The notes under the pieces are model-generated. The model was not told where the DNA came from and did no database searches. It saw nothing but the letters and a program-made list of their open reading frames with translations. A DNA stretch of 64,000 nt. Source: Colwellia sp. (GTDB taxonomy: Bacteria > Pseudomonadota > Gammaproteobacteria > Enterobacterales > Alteromonadaceae). This document shows, in pieces, positions 1 through 6,277 of the stretch (position 1 is its first letter; the number at the start of each line of letters is the position of its first letter). Position numbers and translations under genes: made by a program. The stretch covers positions 1-64,000 of the forward strand of contig JAPHTO010000061.1 of NCBI GenBank assembly GCA_026196955.1. The letters are read 5' to 3'.

Positions 1-1
1 A

Positions 2-214
2 GTTCCCTTTGATGGTGAGCCAGCATCTAATGGTAATGGAACAATGGTTGCGTTTACTCTCTCTAGTGTTAATAAGGTAAATGAGATCTTTTCAATGGCG
101 TTAAAGTTAGGTGCTAGTAGCGAAGGTGAACCAGGAGAAAGAAATAATGGTGCTTATTATGGTGCCTATTTCAGAGATCTGGATGGTAATAAAATAGCTA
201 TTTTTCATAAATGA
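2..214 (+). CDS. VOC-family (glyoxalase/bleomycin-resistance fold) protein, C-terminal fragment
   Basis: An open frame enters from the left edge and ends at TGA 212-214, giving 70 visible residues. The last part has the usual end of vicinal-oxygen-chelate proteins: a glycine and tyrosine-rich strand followed by FRDLDGNKIAIF, matching the family pattern (Y/F)xxDPDGN. The 5' part and first metal ligands lie outside the window, so substrate and activity cannot be judged. VOC proteins are frequent passengers of integron cassettes. The sequence just after the stop is an attC-like palindrome, so this is probably the gene of an upstream cassette. Confidence 0.8.
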   Translation, partial: VPFDGEPASNGNGTMVAFTLSSVNKVNEIFSMALKLGASSEGEPGERNNGAYYGAYFRDLDGNKIAIFHK

Positions 215-311
215 TTTAGCTACAAGGCATTAAAGTCGGATTCGTAACAGTTTGCTCGGTTTCGCCACACAATTTTAGCAAATAATTATCAGCCTTAAAT
301 GAGCGTTATAC
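214..311 (+). repeat. attC-like recombination site (cassette boundary)
   Basis: About 98 bases between the VOC fragment and the GNAT gene. The left end reads CTACAAGGCATTAA, a slightly decayed form of the TAACAAGGC...TTAA start typical of chromosomal-integron attC sites. The right end reads TTAAATGAGCGTTATAC, with the core GCGTTA. Inner arms GTTTGCT and AGCAAAT can pair. The arrangement (simple site, inner arms, simple site) is that of an attC folded recombination site. Recognition is by eye; a covariance-model scan was not possible. Confidence 0.65.
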
Positions 312-331
312 GAATAAGGAAAACCCGAAGT

Positions 332-838
332 TTGAAAATAAAAATAGACGATTTATCAGATGGTGAAGTTATTAAATTACTCGAAGAGCATTTAGCTGAT
401 ATGTATGCAACTTCACCTCCAGAAAGTGTTCATGCTCTAGACGTTGACTCACTTAAATCACTAGACATTACTTTTTTTAGCTGTTGGCTTGGTGATGAGT
501 TACAAGGTTGCCTAGCTGTTAAGCAACTAACACCCCATCATATTGAATTGAAATCAATGAGAACGACTAGCTCTTCTCGAAAGTCGGGTGTTGCAACAAA
601 GCTCCTAACTCATGTTTTAAATACAGCCATCGATAATGGTTATCAGAAAGTTAGTTTAGAAACTGGTACTCAAGAATTCTTCCTGCCTGCTCGAAACCTG
701 TATGAGAAGTTTGGGTTCACTTATTGCGAGCCATTTGCTGATTATAAAGTCGATCCACATAGTCACTTTATGACAAGAAAATTGGCGGAAAAATTCGTAT
801 ATACAAACCACTCAAAAGGAAATGATATGGATGTGTAG
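332..838 (+). CDS. GNAT family N-acetyltransferase (YsnE/PhnO-like)
   Basis: A 168-residue acetyltransferase that would move an acetyl group from acetyl-CoA to an unidentified amine. Seen: the family's N-terminal pattern IDDLSDGEVIKLLEEHLADM, the stretch SPPESVHALD, the acetyl-CoA pyrophosphate loop near SSRKSGVATKLL, and the C-terminal YEKFGF followed by FADYKVDPHSHFMT. I prefer the TTG at 332 because AAGGA lies at 316-320 and homologues begin about here. An in-frame ATG at 299 lies inside the attC-like site and has no ribosome site. The end is odd: after FMTRKL, where relatives stop, about 13 extra residues run into sequence resembling half of an attC site (see findings). The stop overlaps the DUF2750 start, so the two are probably co-translated. 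Confidence 0.85.
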   Translation: MKIKIDDLSDGEVIKLLEEHLADMYATSPPESVHALDVDSLKSLDITFFSCWLGDELQGCLAVKQLTPHHIELKSMRTTSSSRKSGVATKLLTHVLNTAIDNGYQKVSLETGTQEFFLPARNLYEKFGFTYCEPFADYKVDPHSHFMTRKLAEKFVYTNHSKGNDMDV

Positions 839-1186
839 TGGAAGCTCGCAAGCAAATAAATTCTATGAAGAAGTCTCAGAAAAGCAAATATTGTGGTTTG
901 CTGAAACTGAAGATGGCGACGCTTTAGAGTTTGATGCCGACAGTGATCAAGTTTCCTTTCCTCTTTGGTCTACTAAATCCAGAATTATGAAGCTCAAAAA
1001 ACTTAATCCTGATTTGTTGGGGGACTACTCACCGAGAGAGATCTCTTGGTTATTCTTTAAGGATGTTTTAGCGCCCATACTAATAGAGAAAAACGATTGA
1101 TAGGTGTTAATCTCAGCGGTCAAAATCTTACAGGGATTGATTTATCTGTAGAGTCACTAATCAAGCAAATTGAGGCTTTTGAGTAG
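831..1186 (+). pseudogene. DUF2750 protein gene, frameshifted near its 3' end
   Basis: The first frame encodes 89 residues from ATG 831, with AAGGA at 816-820. It carries the DUF2750 pattern: a tryptophan and acidic N-terminal half, then QVSFPLWSTKSR, then a helix ending at LAPILIEK. It stops at TGA 1098-1100. The expected family ending continues in the -1 frame, as RLIGVNLSGQNLTGIDL, to TAG 1184-1186. The shift falls in the A run at 1089-1093. One base change (real or a sequencing error) explains it. The context G-AAA-AAC is not a perfect slippery heptamer, so programmed frameshifting is less likely. Function of DUF2750 is unknown. It overlaps the acetyltransferase stop and probably travels in the same cassette. 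Confidence 0.75.
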
Positions 1187-1191
1187 GGTAT

Positions 1192-1292
1192 TCCCTAACA
1201 AGCCAATTAATCAGGAAAAATAACTGTTGGCCTTTGCTCCTTCGCCGCTAATTCTAACCAACAATTTTTCGCCTGTTAATATGGGCGCTATG
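1192..1292 (+). repeat. attC-like recombination site
   Basis: Between the DUF2750 gene and the ASCH gene. It starts CCTAACAAGCCAATTAA and ends TTAATATGGGCGCTATG. The inner arms CTGTTGG (about 1223) and CCAACAA (about 1257) are complementary. Length of about 100 bases and a non-coding, AT-rich centre are typical of attC. The last core has GCGCTA in place of GCGTTA, so the right simple site has one substitution. Confidence 0.65.
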
Positions 1293-1306
1293 AGTTTTGA
1301 TAAATT

Positions 1307-1765
1307 ATGCATTCGTCATTAATAAAGATCAGTGAAGATTACTTCAATTCTTTTAATTTGCCTTCAAGGAAGCTGAGATCTTGGCACTTTTGTGATAATG
1401 AAATTGATGCGAACGAGTGCGCAACATTAGTGTTGAATAATATAAAAATGGCAACTTCGCCTTCACTCTGGTGGTATCAAGTGAATGAAGAGCCATTACC
1501 TAAAGTGGGTGATCTTAACATAGTTACCAATTGGAACGGCGAAGCGCAATGTATTATAGAAACGACGAGTATTTCTATAGTACCATTTAATGAAATTACC
1601 GAAGAGTACGCTGAGCTAGAAGGTGAAGGCGACAAAAGTCTTGCCTACTGGAAACAAGTTCATTGGCAGTATTATCATCGAGAGCTTGAGAATACTCCAT
1701 TTACACCCAGTGAAGATATGCCCATTGTTTGTGAAAGGTTTAAGCTAGTGTTCAAAAACGCATAA
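1307..1765 (+). CDS. ASCH-domain protein
   Basis: A 152-residue protein with an ASCH (PUA-like beta-barrel) domain over most of its length. The region LPKVGDLNIVTNWNGEAQC forms the first strands. The diagnostic motif follows near residues 105-122: EGEGDKSLAYWKQVHWQY, in which ASCH proteins of this subfamily carry the G-x-Kxx...W pattern. The end MPIVCERFKLVF is the closing strand. ASCH proteins bind nucleic acid or act on modified nucleosides (some are N4-acetylcytidine amidohydrolases); which applies here cannot be told. It is a common integron-cassette product. No strong Shine-Dalgarno is visible before the ATG, so translation may depend on the short leader after the attC site. Confidence 0.85.
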   Translation: MHSSLIKISEDYFNSFNLPSRKLRSWHFCDNEIDANECATLVLNNIKMATSPSLWWYQVNEEPLPKVGDLNIVTNWNGEAQCIIETTSISIVPFNEITEEYAELEGEGDKSLAYWKQVHWQYYHRELENTPFTPSEDMPIVCERFKLVFKNA

Positions 1766-1820
1766 CAAGCCAGTTAAAACCAAGCACTAATAATTTAGTA
1801 CTTCCACATTGAGATAATTT
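1759..1820 (+). repeat. degenerate attC-like site
   Basis: Immediately overlapping the ASCH stop is GCATAACAAGCCAGTTAA, a good left simple site almost identical to the one at 1194. Inner arms AAGCACTAA and TTAGTACTT pair imperfectly. No GCGTTA core is recognisable on the right, so the site is probably decayed or truncated. Confidence 0.4.
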
Positions 1821-1825
1821 ATATA

Positions 1826-2071
1826 ATGGAGTGGGAATTGGATAGAAACAAATTAGTCACCGTTTTCGAAGTATTGGGATCAGTTCTGGCAATGATCTAT
1901 GCGCTTCTTATTGCTTCAAATACCGGTAACGAAATACTTGGATTTAGTTTGTTATTAGTTTCAGCACTGTTATTTGCGGCTTGGGGCTATTTAGATAAAC
2001 GCTGGGCATTTTTTGCCTTACAATTTTTTTATGCTACTTCTGCAATTATCGGCCTTGTAAGATGGGGTTAG
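1826..2071 (+). CDS. small membrane protein (three predicted helices), cassette-type hypothetical
   Basis: Eighty-one residues with a charged N-terminus (MEWELDRNK) followed by three hydrophobic segments at about residues 11-30, 36-52 and 58-79. The pattern of a short loop ending WGYLDKRWAFFALQ resembles small cassette-encoded inner-membrane proteins of unknown role. No catalytic motif is visible. GAGAT 11 bases before the ATG is a weak ribosome site. It lies alone between two cassette boundaries. Confidence 0.6.
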   Translation: MEWELDRNKLVTVFEVLGSVLAMIYALLIASNTGNEILGFSLLLVSALLFAAWGYLDKRWAFFALQFFYATSAIIGLVRWG

Positions 2072-2135
2072 TTCAAAGCTACATCGCCACTTATTTTAAC
2101 CAACTACTTTTAACCGCTTAATGAGGCGTGATATG
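2068..2135 (+). repeat. attC-like site, partly degenerate
   Basis: Between two small membrane-protein genes. The right end reads CCGCTTAATGAGGCGTGATATG, close to the array's usual TTAATGAGGCGTTATG but with G in the core. The inner part TTTTAACCAACTACTTTTAACCG is similar in style to the other sites. The left simple site is poorly preserved. Confidence 0.4.
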
Positions 2136-2151
2136 TTTTCGAGGAAATTTT

Positions 2152-2367
2152 ATGGAAGCTGAGTTAATGTCTTCTTTGATAATAGACGGCGTTGTGATTA
2201 TTGTATCGATTGCCCTTATAATCAAAGGGAAAGCACTGAGAGACAATAAAAGTTCAAGAGGTATTTCAGCTTCGAGTAATGAAACCTCAACAGGAACAGC
2301 GCTCATGGTGTGTGGCGGATTATTGCTTTTAGCTCATATTATCAAAATCGCTAAAATGCTTGTATAA
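2152..2367 (+). CDS. small membrane protein (two predicted helices), cassette-type hypothetical
   Basis: Seventy-one residues from ATG 2152, chosen because GAGGA at 2141-2145 sits six bases upstream. An upstream in-frame ATG at 2128 lies within the attC-like site and is rejected. Hydrophobic segments at about residues 6-25 and 48-70 flank a polar stretch rich in serine and asparagine. A glycine-rich turn (MVCGGLLLLAHI) opens the second helix. No family recognised. It would sit in the inner membrane. Confidence 0.55.
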   Translation: MEAELMSSLIIDGVVIIVSIALIIKGKALRDNKSSRGISASSNETSTGTALMVCGGLLLLAHIIKIAKMLV

Positions 2368-2417
2368 CAGCACAAGTAGCAAACTATAATCAGCCTCTTA
2401 TTGGCTCTTAGTTATTC
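2362..2417 (+). repeat. short attC-like site, degenerate
   Basis: Starts at the stop of the preceding gene with GTATAACAGCACAAG and ends near CTTATTGGCTCTTAGTTATTC. At about 56 bases it is shorter than its neighbours. The right end TTAGTTATTC is nearly complementary to AAATAACTAA at 2899-2908 at the far side of the next gene, as expected for the two ends of a single cassette. Confidence 0.35.
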
Positions 2418-2433
2418 ACACAGGATTGGTTCA

Positions 2434-2898
2434 ATGTTCAAAAAAATAATTCTTTTAATATCTAGTTCATTACTTCTTATAGCGTGTAATGCTACAGGGC
2501 CAAAATTCAGTCAACTAGAAAGCTTAGATATTAATCAAGCCAAAGTTTATATCTATAGACCTTGGGCTATGTTAGATGGCGCTGCCGCCCCTACAATCCA
2601 AATTGATGAAACAGATCGCTTTGATCTCAGTAATGGTGGTTACGAGGTTATAACCTTACCTCCAGGGACTCATAAACTCACTGTAAAAAAAGGTGCTTTT
2701 ATGTCTAACTGGCGTGCAGATGAAATGAATATCGAATATAAATTTGAAGCCAATAAAAACTACTTTGTTCGTTTATCCGCAGAGTTACAAGACGCTGGTG
2801 TATATGGCAATGTCATATCTATTTCTGGTAGTTACGGTTTTGCATTAATAGAAGAGTCATTCGCGATGAATGAGCTTCAAGAAGTAAAGAAAAACTAA
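2434..2898 (+). CDS. DUF2846-family outer-membrane or periplasmic lipoprotein
   Basis: A 154-residue protein starting at ATG 2434 (AGGA at 2422-2425). Residues 1-18 are a lipoprotein signal: MFKK, a hydrophobic core, then the lipobox LIAC, so cysteine would be lipidated. The mature part has the DUF2846 pattern: AKVYIYRP near the start, a glycine/tyrosine stretch, then LPPGTHKLTVKKG, which is a PEGA-like beta-sandwich. Function of the family is unknown. A TTG 33 bases upstream in the same frame is rejected because it would spoil the signal peptide. Single-gene cassette. Confidence 0.8.
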   Translation: MFKKIILLISSSLLLIACNATGPKFSQLESLDINQAKVYIYRPWAMLDGAAAPTIQIDETDRFDLSNGGYEVITLPPGTHKLTVKKGAFMSNWRADEMNIEYKFEANKNYFVRLSAELQDAGVYGNVISISGSYGFALIEESFAMNELQEVKKN

Positions 2899-2986
2899 CA
2901 AATAACTAAAAGAACAAATAACTGCTGGTTTCTTCCATCGTCGCTTAGTTTAATCAACAGTTTTTATCGTTTAATGAGGCATTCGC
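2893..2986 (+). repeat. attC-like recombination site
   Basis: Begins at the lipoprotein stop with CTAACAAATAACTAA, has inner arms AACTGCTGGTTT (about 2921) and AATCAACAGTTTT (about 2952) that pair around the centre, and ends TTTAATGAGGCATTCGC. The right end after the cut, CATTCGCAAC, is complementary to the GCGAGAATGCC that precedes the next site at 3630-3641. That pairing is expected for the two ends of the methyltransferase cassette. Confidence 0.6.
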
Positions 2987-3059
2987 AACATAAAGAATTG
3001 AAAATTAGACAAACAAGCTAGTTAGGTATTTAGATTAATTATGTTCTGGGGAGAATGAT

Positions 3060-3644
3060 TTGAGTAATGAATGGGACGAATACGCTGAAAACTGGGATGT
3101 AGATCCTACTGTTGAAGAGTATGCAAAAAACGCGTTTGCAACGCTTTTAGATAATATCAATATTGATGACTTAACCGTCCTTGATTTTGGCTGTGGTACG
3201 GGTGCCCTAACTCAACTTATGAGTCCAACCGTTAAAAGTATAGTTGCAATAGACGCATCTTCAGAAATGATAAAGCACCTAAATAAAAAGGCGCTAAATA
3301 ATGTATCGTCAATATCTGATTACCTGTCAGAGGAGTTAGTCCAAAGCCGCCCTGAATTAGCAAACAAATTTGATCTTATTGTGGCATCGTCAGTTTGTGC
3401 TTTTCTACCTGACTATGAAGCAACTTTAAGTTTACTAAAATCCCAATTAAAAGAAGGGGGTATGTTTGTGCAATGGGACTGGCTTTCTAATGATGATTCA
3501 TCGAATATAGGGTTATCAGAAAAAAGGGTTAAGCAAGCATTTTTAGCAAGTGGCTTTGTAAATACGAGAGTTAATAGCCCTTTTATAATGAGTAGCTCAA
3601 AAGGTAATATGCCTGTTTTAATGGCGATTGGCGAGAATGCCTAA
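3060..3644 (+). CDS. class I SAM-dependent methyltransferase
   Basis: A 194-residue Rossmann-fold methyltransferase starting at TTG 3060, supported by GGGGAG at 3048-3053. Motif I is LTVLDFGCGTGALTQLM near residues 38-54 (the SAM-binding glycine loop). The acidic residue after strand 2 is in VAIDASSEMI. Motif IV is FDLIVASSVCAFLPDY, and motif VI is the LKEGGMFVQWDW stretch. The C-terminal third resembles the UbiE/class-I small-molecule type. Substrate unknown. About 70 bases of leader separate it from the preceding attC-like site, longer than for other cassettes. Confidence 0.85.
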   Translation: MSNEWDEYAENWDVDPTVEEYAKNAFATLLDNINIDDLTVLDFGCGTGALTQLMSPTVKSIVAIDASSEMIKHLNKKALNNVSSISDYLSEELVQSRPELANKFDLIVASSVCAFLPDYEATLSLLKSQLKEGGMFVQWDWLSNDDSSNIGLSEKRVKQAFLASGFVNTRVNSPFIMSSSKGNMPVLMAIGENA

Positions 3645-3742
3645 CAAACGGATTAACAAGGAAAAAAAGTAGTTAACTACCTTATTCCTTCAGGGCTTAT
3701 CATAAGCAACTACTGCGCCCCATTAAATAGGCGTTATGTGCC
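3633..3742 (+). repeat. attC-like site, best preserved of the array
   Basis: Runs from the methyltransferase stop. The left simple site is GCCTAACAAACGGATTAA. The inner arms GTAGTTAACTACC and GCAACTACTGC are complementary across the centre. The right simple site is CATTAAATAGGCGTTATGTGCC in outline (3721-3742), with the exact GCGTTATG core seen in Vibrio-type chromosomal integrons. TTATGTGCC (3734-3742), the start of the next cassette, is the exact reverse complement of GGCACATAA at 4106-4114, where that cassette's own site should begin. Confidence 0.75.
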
Positions 3743-3755
3743 AATGAGATAATTG

Positions 3756-4106
3756 ATGAATTTACTTATTAAAACAATTGCTACTCTGCTTTTTCTTGTT
3801 GTTGCCTCATATTATCTGTATTTCTTTATAAACCCGAGTGTTACAGTCATAAATGAGTCAGAGAGTGTTATAACAGAAGCAATTGTGAGTTTACCAAAAA
3901 GCCGTTTAAATTTTGGCTCTATTGAGGTTAAGCAAAAAAATACCCTTTACTATTCACTCTCTCAAAATGATGGTAGTTACCGTTATACATTTAACATTAA
4001 CGATAAGATAATAACGGGTGCCTGTGGTTACTTAACCAACAATGAGTTTAATAAACGGTTTGTAATTACAGTAAGTAAAAAAAATCTAATAGACTGTCGC
4101 CAATAG
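3756..4106 (+). CDS. membrane-anchored hypothetical protein, last cassette gene
   Basis: A 116-residue protein with one N-terminal hydrophobic anchor (about residues 4-27, ending YYLYFFINP) and a soluble beta-rich domain outside the membrane. The domain carries two cysteines (TGACGYL and LIDCRQ at the very end), possibly a disulphide if periplasmic. ATG 3756 is used; a TTG lies one codon upstream. No family recognised. It is flanked by an exact nine-base inverted repeat (3734-3742 and 4106-4114) expected of the ends of an integron cassette. Confidence 0.6.
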   Translation: MNLLIKTIATLLFLVVASYYLYFFINPSVTVINESESVITEAIVSLPKSRLNFGSIEVKQKNTLYYSLSQNDGSYRYTFNINDKIITGACGYLTNNEFNKRFVITVSKKNLIDCRQ

Positions 4107-4120
4107 GCACATAATAAAAA
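4104..4120 (+). repeat. attC left half-site remnant at the end of the array
   Basis: GGCACATAATAA directly follows the stop of the preceding gene and is the reverse complement of the cassette's 5' end. The rest of an attC site (paired arms and GCGTTA) is not seen in the following 45 bases. This therefore looks like the truncated last site and marks the right limit of the recognisable array. Confidence 0.4.
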
Positions 4121-4165
4121 ATAAGTACTCTAGAAATATTCCCAAGGTAGTTTGCAGGTAAATAT

Positions 4166-4702
4166 ATGAATCTTTCAGCGTTCAATTCAAATCAATCTCA
4201 AGAAGTTATTGAGCTTTTTACTACAGTATTTTCTAACTCTGAAGGTGAAAAAGAAGGGGCGCTGATTGGTAAGTTAGTATCAGAGCTAATCACAACAACT
4301 GATGCTCAAGAAATATTAGGTTTTGTCGCGACATCTCAAAATAAAATTATTGGCTGCATTTTCTTTAGTCGGCTAACTTTTGAAAACAATAGCAACGCCT
4401 TTATTCTTTCTCCCGTGGCAGTTCATACTGAGCATCAAGGGCAAGGCGTTGGTCAGCAATTAATTACTTTTGGCCTTGAACATTTAAAAGAAAATAAGGT
4501 TGATTTGGTATTTACTTACGGTGACCCTAAGTATTATTCAAAAGTTGGTTTTACTCATGTGAGCGAAGAACATGTAAAAGCTCCTTTAACATTAACTTAC
4601 CCTGAAGGCTGGCTTGGTCAACCGTTGACAGGAAGTACAATCAAACCAATATCAGGTGCTTCTCATTGCGTAAAGGCATTAAGCAAGCAAGTTTATTGGT
4701 AA
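4166..4702 (+). CDS. GNAT family N-acetyltransferase (YhbS-like)
   Basis: A 178-residue acetyltransferase. Domain signs: an N-terminal helix pair with VIELFTTVFSNSEGEKEG, central strands containing IIGCIFFSRL, the substrate-facing stretch FILSPVAVHTEHQGQGVGQQL (Q-x-x-G-x-G acetyl-CoA loop, about residues 92-105), and YGDPKYYSKVGF near residues 128-140. The last part (APLTLTYPEGWLGQPL) is typical of the YhbS branch. The substrate is unknown. An ABM-domain gene follows after 41 bases on the same strand and may be co-transcribed. No attC site lies between them, so this pair is probably not a cassette. Confidence 0.85.
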   Translation: MNLSAFNSNQSQEVIELFTTVFSNSEGEKEGALIGKLVSELITTTDAQEILGFVATSQNKIIGCIFFSRLTFENNSNAFILSPVAVHTEHQGQGVGQQLITFGLEHLKENKVDLVFTYGDPKYYSKVGFTHVSEEHVKAPLTLTYPEGWLGQPLTGSTIKPISGASHCVKALSKQVYW

Positions 4703-4743
4703 AAGTAAGTACATAAAAAGAACATTGTTCAAAAGGAGTTTCT

Positions 4744-5061
4744 ATGCCCATGTTAGCTGCCACCCCAAAACCGCCCTATTATGCTGTTATTTTTACATCT
4801 GTTCGTACTGATGGTGATAAAGGCTATAGCGACATGGCCAAGAGAATGCTTGAGCTAGCTGAGCAGCAGCCAGGTTACCTTGGCGTAGAGTCGGCAAAAG
4901 AGCAGCTAGGTATAACGGTTTCATATTGGTCAGATTTAGATGCAATTAAGCATTGGAAAGCGAACTCAGAGCACCTTGAAGCTCAAAAAACAGGTCGTCA
5001 ATTATGGTATAAATCGTTTAAAGTTCGTATATCTAAAGTAGAACGAGATTACGGGCTTTAA
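4744..5061 (+). CDS. antibiotic-biosynthesis-monooxygenase (ABM) domain protein
   Basis: A 105-residue dimeric ferredoxin-like fold protein similar to YqjZ-type ABM proteins. Motifs: YYAVIFTSVRT as strand 1, MAKRMLELAEQQPGYLGVES (the helix ending in PGYLG, diagnostic for the family), then GITVSYWSDLDAIKHWK. The ABM fold holds heme-degrading and quinone monooxygenases, but small stand-alone members like this one mostly have unknown substrates. A strong AAAAGGAG at 4732-4739 precedes the ATG. It probably forms a transcription unit with the upstream acetyltransferase and the downstream membrane protein. Confidence 0.8.
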   Translation: MPMLAATPKPPYYAVIFTSVRTDGDKGYSDMAKRMLELAEQQPGYLGVESAKEQLGITVSYWSDLDAIKHWKANSEHLEAQKTGRQLWYKSFKVRISKVERDYGL

Positions 5062-5090
5062 CAAACCGCAACCGGTGATATTTGAACATT

Positions 5091-5366
5091 ATGACAAGAA
5101 AATTAACGTTGAATTATAAACTTTCTACACTTTGGGGGCTGATCGGCATAGCTATTGGGTTATGCGCATTTTTATTCAATTACTACATGGCTCCAGTATC
5201 ATTACCCGGATATAAAGTCTTCGCTGCCCCAGCCATGTTCGTATTGAGCTTTTTCAGCGAAGAAACCTACTTCACCCCAAAAATGATACTTTTACTTACC
5301 GGCCAATTTATCGGGTATTTTTTACTTTCATGCCTTGTGCAGATCATCACTAAAAGAATAGGATAA
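5091..5366 (+). CDS. small two-helix membrane protein, hypothetical
   Basis: Ninety-one residues from ATG 5091; a TTG at 5082 in the same frame is an alternative. GGTGAT lies about 11 bases before the ATG. Two hydrophobic segments (about residues 12-33 and 62-84) enclose a loop rich in proline and aromatic residues. The C-terminus ends in a positive TKRIG. It would be an inner-membrane protein with a periplasmic loop. No family recognised. The next gene starts six bases after its stop, which suggests a shared operon and possibly a joint function with the Sel1 protein. Confidence 0.55.
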   Translation: MTRKLTLNYKLSTLWGLIGIAIGLCAFLFNYYMAPVSLPGYKVFAAPAMFVLSFFSEETYFTPKMILLLTGQFIGYFLLSCLVQIITKRIG

Positions 5367-5372
5367 ACGTCA

Positions 5373-6248
5373 ATGCAAAGTAAGGAAGCTATTGCCAACC
5401 CAAGCCCATTACTGTTTTCAAATAAAACAAAATCATCCAAAACGATTGTTTTCTTTATAGTCTTTGTAGCCTTATTTTTTGGGATAGTAGAGTATAAAAG
5501 CTATAAGTCTGAAGAGAAGCAAACTTTAGCGATCATTTCAAACCCGAAGATTAATGATATTTATTTTTTAGATTTTAGGTTGTTGAGTGACAGTTTAAGA
5601 CCTAAAGAAAAATACAGAATTGCTAAAGTTGTTGATATCACAGGCGATATTATCACCTTGGTTTATGGCACGCTTTACTATCAACGCCAGCGTGCTGCTG
5701 TTATTAGCATTCAATATGGTCAATTGAGCTATAAAGATTATTTTGAGACTAAACGGTATGACATTCCTCTAAATACAATAAAGGACATGCATAACAGCCA
5801 AGCTATTTACTTGGCAAAAAGACCCATTAGAAATAAGTTGTATGGTAATTTAGTCGGTCCAGAGCGAAGGAAAGAAGCGAGCAGCCATCTAATTTATGGT
5901 AAAAAAGAAAATACTCAAGGTGAAGCCTTTTTAAAAGAAAGGTTTAGTGAGACAAACTTACAAACGGCCTTTGAGCTTTTTCAGACCTCATCAGATCTTG
6001 GCTATGCTAAAGGACAAGTAAATCTTGCTGCAATGTATATAAATGGACAGCATGTTGAAAAAGATTTTGAACAGGCGCTTTATTGGCTTAAAGCAGCATC
6101 ACTACAAAGTCATAAACCTGCCATTTTAAAATACGGCATAATTTGTCGGCAGGTTGAATCATGCTACCTTGCCGACTTTTATCAAGAATTAACCGCTGCA
6201 GGTGTAAATATACAAGTAAGAGAAATGGATTTTAAGCTGAGAAACTAA
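5373..6248 (+). CDS. membrane-anchored Sel1-repeat protein
   Basis: A 291-residue protein with one transmembrane helix at about residues 23-41 (TIVFFIVFVALFFGIVEY), then a roughly 130-residue beta-rich periplasmic region. Near residues 195-250 lie one or two Sel1-like TPR repeats, recognisable by DLGYAKGQVNLAAMYINGQ followed by FEQALYWLKAASLQSHKPA. Sel1 repeats mediate protein-protein contacts. AGGAT at 5360 supports the ATG. It is the last gene of the + strand group; the next gene, an oxidase, converges from the other strand 29 bases away. Function unknown. Confidence 0.75.
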   Translation: MQSKEAIANPSPLLFSNKTKSSKTIVFFIVFVALFFGIVEYKSYKSEEKQTLAIISNPKINDIYFLDFRLLSDSLRPKEKYRIAKVVDITGDIITLVYGTLYYQRQRAAVISIQYGQLSYKDYFETKRYDIPLNTIKDMHNSQAIYLAKRPIRNKLYGNLVGPERRKEASSHLIYGKKENTQGEAFLKERFSETNLQTAFELFQTSSDLGYAKGQVNLAAMYINGQHVEKDFEQALYWLKAASLQSHKPAILKYGIICRQVESCYLADFYQELTAAGVNIQVREMDFKLRN

Positions 6249-6277
6249 AGCGCTAACCATAGTGAGCATCGGCTAAT

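Noticed and set aside
1086-1100. Programmed -1 frameshifting in the DUF2750 gene
   Set aside because: The context is G-AAA-AAC, not a full XXXYYYZ slippery site, and no following hairpin stands out; a plain indel is simpler.
4721-4731. Perfect palindrome GAACATTGTTC before the ABM gene as an operator
   Set aside because: Single short copy, no partner elsewhere in the window, and it lies in the leader between two probably co-transcribed genes.
4744-5090. TAACAAACCG just after the ABM gene (5059-5068) as another attC start
   Set aside because: No paired arms and no GCGTTA-type right end follow; the next gene begins 20-30 bases on, so this is a chance match to the left core.
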